Positions 7,869-9,178 of a stretch of DNA of 9,178 bases are shown in pieces. The DNA comes from Bacillota bacterium (GTDB lineage Bacteria; Bacillota; Limnochordia; JAAZLZ01): NCBI GenBank assembly GCA_012799075.1, contig JAAZLZ010000278.1, positions 1 to 9,178 of the forward strand, given 5' to 3'. A model generated the notes under the pieces. It saw only the letters and a list, made by a program, of their open reading frames with translations. It had not been told where the DNA came from and made no database searches. Every line of letters begins with the position of its first letter. The stretch's first letter is position 1. The translations under genes were made by a program, and so were the position numbers.

Positions 7869-7901
7869 CCTGACCTTTCCTGATTTTGACCTTTCTTGAC
7901 C
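7869..7901 (-). promoter_or_regulatory. CtsR operator with a third degenerate heptad
   Basis: On the minus strand, GGTCAAG (7895-7901), a 3-base AAA and GGTCAAA (7885-7891) match the known CtsR box (two RGTCAAA heptads separated by 3 bases) except for one base. A further copy GGTCAGG lies at 7869-7875. The core box covers about +7 to +23 of the predicted transcript, where bound CtsR would block polymerase. Confidence 0.92.
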
Positions 7902-7913
7902 TTCGCTGTTTAT

Positions 7914-7941
7914 ATTATACCATAAGTCCCGCTGAGGGCAA
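7914..7941 (-). promoter_or_regulatory. Sigma-A-type promoter of ctsR-mcsA-mcsB-clpC
   Basis: On the minus strand, TATAAT (7914-7919) is preceded by TGG, an extended -10 element, and by TTGCCC (7936-7941) at a 16-base spacing. The predicted transcription start is near 7907, which leaves a leader of about 54 bases before the ctsR GTG. The CtsR operator follows immediately. Confidence 0.8.
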
Positions 7942-7990
7942 GGGAAATTTGACTTGTTCCCCCCAACAGGTTTCCCTTCTTACTCCCCCC

Positions 7991-8017
7991 TAAACAAAAT
8001 CCCCCCAAAGGGGGGAT
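7991..8017 (-). terminator. Rho-independent terminator of the mop / tRNA-like transcript
   Basis: On the minus strand, ATCCCCCC (8010-8017) and GGGGGGAT (7999-8006) form a perfect 8-base-pair stem with a TTT loop, followed by the T-rich tract TTTGTTTA to 7991. It follows the tRNA-like gene with no gap: its first base is the A of the encoded CCA. Confidence 0.85.
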
Positions 8018-8086
8018 GGAGCGGGCGGAGGGAGTCGCACCCCCATTTTCCGGTTGGGCCGGACGCCTTACTTAGGCTACGCCCGC
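8017..8086 (-). tRNA. Compact glycine-tRNA-like gene, probably not used in translation
   Basis: The 70 bases fold into a full cloverleaf. The acceptor GCGGGCG (8080-8086) pairs perfectly with CGCCCGC (8021-8027), followed by discriminator T (8020) and an encoded CCA (8017-8019). The D stem is GCCT/AGGC with the 5-base loop AAGTA (8069-8073). The anticodon stem is TCCGG/CCGGA with the 5-base loop CCCAA (8054-8058). The variable region is AAAT. The T stem is GGGGG/CCCTC, with one G-U pair, and loop TGCGACT (8033-8039). The acceptor stem and U73 equal ordinary bacterial tRNA-Gly, and CCC followed by AA is what remains if bases 32-33 of a tRNA-Gly(CCC) loop are lost. G18-G19 are absent, and position 55 is G instead of U. 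Charging by glycyl-tRNA synthetase is plausible; normal decoding is not. A decaying pseudogene is the alternative, but all stems pair. Confidence 0.82.
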
Positions 8087-8134
8087 AAGGGTTTACGCTA
8101 CTACTCATATGCTGACCTCGCCTGGAAGTTGCCC

Positions 8135-8338
8135 CTATTTCATCAACATCACTGAAGTGGCCTTGATCAAGGCCGTTGCCGTTTGTCCCTCCTTCAGTCC
8201 CAGCTCATCGACGGCCTCGGAGGTCACTAGTGCCACGACCCTCCCGCCCCCGACATCCATGACCACCTTGGCAATGGGTCCGCTCCGTTCGATCTCTCTA
8301 ACTGTACCCGGCAATTTGTTCCGGCCGCTGATTTCCAT
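8135..8338 (-). CDS. mop: Molbindin: single TOBE/Mop-domain molybdate or tungstate binding protein
   Basis: The 67-residue protein (MEISGRNKLPGTVREIERSG...) is a single TOBE/Mop domain, close in length and pattern to clostridial molbindins of about 68 residues, which assemble as hexamers that store or buffer molybdate or tungstate in the cytoplasm. Typical features are the N-terminal SGRNKLPGTV, AKVVMDVGGGRVVALVT in the middle and the closing LGLKEGQTATALIKATSVML. The ATG at 8336-8338 has an AGGGGGG ribosome site 6 bases upstream. No molybdenum transporter or enzyme gene is in view. The tRNA-like gene lies 48 bases downstream and probably shares its transcript, since I see no convincing promoter between them. 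No clear promoter is visible upstream of mop either. Confidence 0.93.
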   Translation of the reverse strand: MEISGRNKLPGTVREIERSGPIAKVVMDVGGGRVVALVTSEAVDELGLKEGQTATALIKATSVMLMK

Positions 8339-8462
8339 GGATAACCCCCCTAGTTCATAGTATCCTTAATTTCCCCATCTTCCCGGTGGGAAATCCAAAC
8401 AAACCAGCCGCGGCGCGACTTGTTTAAAACGGGGAATACTCATTTGGGGAGGTGGTTTAAAG
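8339..8462. other. Divergent intergenic region between mop and ablB
   Basis: These 124 bases separate two outward-facing genes and should hold both promoters, but no sigma-A promoter with both hexamers stands out. An inverted repeat ATTTCCC (8369-8375) / GGGAAAT (8388-8394), with a smaller TTCCC/GGGAA (8380-8392) overlapping its right arm, could be a regulator site or chance. The ablB ribosome site GGGGAGGTGG is at 8446-8455. Confidence 0.35.
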
Positions 8463-9178
8463 GTGAAGCCGGCATTACCCCCAATCGGGGAAGACTGGCC
8501 GCAGCCCTTGGGGCAGCAGGAGGAGACCATCACCAGGGACTCTTTCACCGGACGGATCCTCATCGACCCCTACAACAGCATTGTCCGGCTGCTTGAATAC
8601 CGGGGGCAGGAGCTGATAAGGCTTGCCGATGCCTTGACCCAAAAAGCAAGGGAGCGGGGACTCACCAAGGTCCTGGCCACTGCCCGGGAGGATGACTGGG
8701 AATCCTTCATCGCCCGGGGGTTCGTCTTGGAAGGGATCCTCAAAGGTTACTTCCAAGGTCAAGATGCCTATCTATTGGCCCGGTTTCTCACCGCCGACCG
8801 GCGCTTCAGCCCCATCATCGAAGAAGAGGATGCCTTGATCGAACAAATCCTGGCCGAACCAACGGGGGTGGAAATGGCGCCCTTGCCCTTGGGATACACT
8901 GGGCGCCGGGCAAGTGCCGCCGATGCCCCCCTCCTTGCAAAGCTGTTTGATCGGGTCTTCGAGACATACCCCACCCCTGTCAACGACCCCCAGTACCTGG
9001 CCTGGGAAATGTCGGAGGACACTATTTATTATCTAATCGAGCACGAGGGCAAAGCAGTCAGCGCGGCCGGCGCGTACTTGGATCGAAAAAGCAAGGGGGC
9101 GGAGATCACCGAATGTGCAACCCATCCCCGCCACCGGGGCAAAGGCTTCATGAGCACTTTAATCTCTGCCCTGGAGAA
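8463..9178 (+). CDS. ablB: AblB-type beta-lysine N-acetyltransferase (GNAT), C-terminus cut off
   Basis: The first 238 residues are visible and the frame is open to the window end. The N-terminal half (DPYNSIVRLLEYRG, then GLTKVLATAREDDWESFIARGFVLEGILKGYFQGQDAYLLARFL, about 36-109) matches the AblB/YodP pattern. A GNAT domain follows from about 145, with acetyl-CoA-binding motif A in AEITECATHPRHRGKGFMS (RHRGKG at 223-228). Known AblB acetylates beta-lysine made by lysine 2,3-aminomutase (AblA) to give N-epsilon-acetyl-beta-lysine, a compatible solute; some related proteins may act in lysine breakdown. The GTG at 8463-8465 has GGGGAGGTGG 7 bases upstream. The family is about 270-280 residues, so roughly 35 are missing. 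An ablA gene would be expected nearby but is not in view. Confidence 0.85.
   Translation, partial: MKPALPPIGEDWPQPLGQQEETITRDSFTGRILIDPYNSIVRLLEYRGQELIRLADALTQKARERGLTKVLATAREDDWESFIARGFVLEGILKGYFQGQDAYLLARFLTADRRFSPIIEEEDALIEQILAEPTGVEMAPLPLGYTGRRASAADAPLLAKLFDRVFETYPTPVNDPQYLAWEMSEDTIYYLIEHEGKAVSAAGAYLDRKSKGAEITECATHPRHRGKGFMSTLISALE

Noticed and set aside
8017..8086. Reading the tRNA-like gene as an ordinary tRNA-Trp (anticodon CCA) using a 4-pair stem and the 7-base loop GCCCAAC
   Set aside because: That loop lacks U33 and would leave a G-C pair open. The acceptor stem and U73 are those of tRNA-Gly, while bacterial tRNA-Trp has G73.
8017..8086. A pyrrolysine-type tRNA, suggested by the 5-base D loop and unusual T loop
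   Set aside because: There is no CUA anticodon, there are two bases between acceptor and D stem instead of one, and no pyl genes are in view.
8017..9178. A functional link between the tRNA-like RNA and the neighbouring GNAT enzyme as a Fem-like aminoacyl-tRNA ligase
   Set aside because: The GNAT protein matches the acetyl-CoA-dependent AblB pattern, including the RHRGKG motif, and not FemXAB ligases. It is also transcribed divergently.
1..9178. CRISPR arrays, insertion sequences, phage or other mobile elements
   Set aside because: No regularly spaced repeats, transposase or integrase frames, or terminal inverted repeats were seen. All genes fit a chromosomal core region.

Overview
The window carries the class III heat-shock and DNA-integrity block typical of Firmicutes, on the minus strand: ctsR-mcsA-mcsB-clpC, then radA-disA, then the start of a carD-like gene. 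This gene order, the CtsR heptad operator, perfect sigma-A-type promoters, strong GGAGG ribosome sites and frequent GTG starts (five of ten genes) point to a fairly GC-rich anaerobic Firmicute (Clostridia or Limnochordia-like). CarD after DisA, a molbindin gene and a beta-lysine acetyltransferase gene fit that assignment. I cannot name a species.

Layout. 1-93: N-terminus of a CarD/CdnL-type RNA polymerase binding protein (minus). 94-323: two back-to-back promoters. 324-728: a small conserved cysteine-containing protein (plus) that interrupts the disA-carD order and meets disA tail to tail. 725-1804 disA and 1835-3199 radA share a promoter at 3240-3268, just behind a large hairpin that follows clpC. 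3344-7853: clpC, mcsB, mcsA and ctsR, tightly packed and transcribed from a CtsR-controlled promoter at 7914-7941. 7991-8338: a molbindin gene followed by a compact tRNA-like gene and a rho-independent terminator (minus). 8463-9178: the first 238 residues of an AblB-type beta-lysine N-acetyltransferase (plus).

How they work together. CtsR represses the operon that makes its own regulators McsA and McsB and the unfoldase ClpC. McsB marks proteins with phosphoarginine for ClpC with ClpP. RadA and DisA act at branched or damaged DNA, with DisA making c-di-AMP. CarD tunes transcription initiation.

The most unusual item is the tRNA-like gene at 8017-8086. It keeps a perfect tRNA-Gly acceptor stem, the U73 discriminator and an encoded CCA end. 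It has a 5-base D loop without GG, a 5-base anticodon loop (CCC retained, bases 32-33 gone) and GTGCG in place of GTTCG in the T arm. These are the kinds of change known from the staphylococcal glycine tRNAs that serve cell-wall synthesis instead of translation. It is a candidate non-translational glycyl-tRNA outside that genus.
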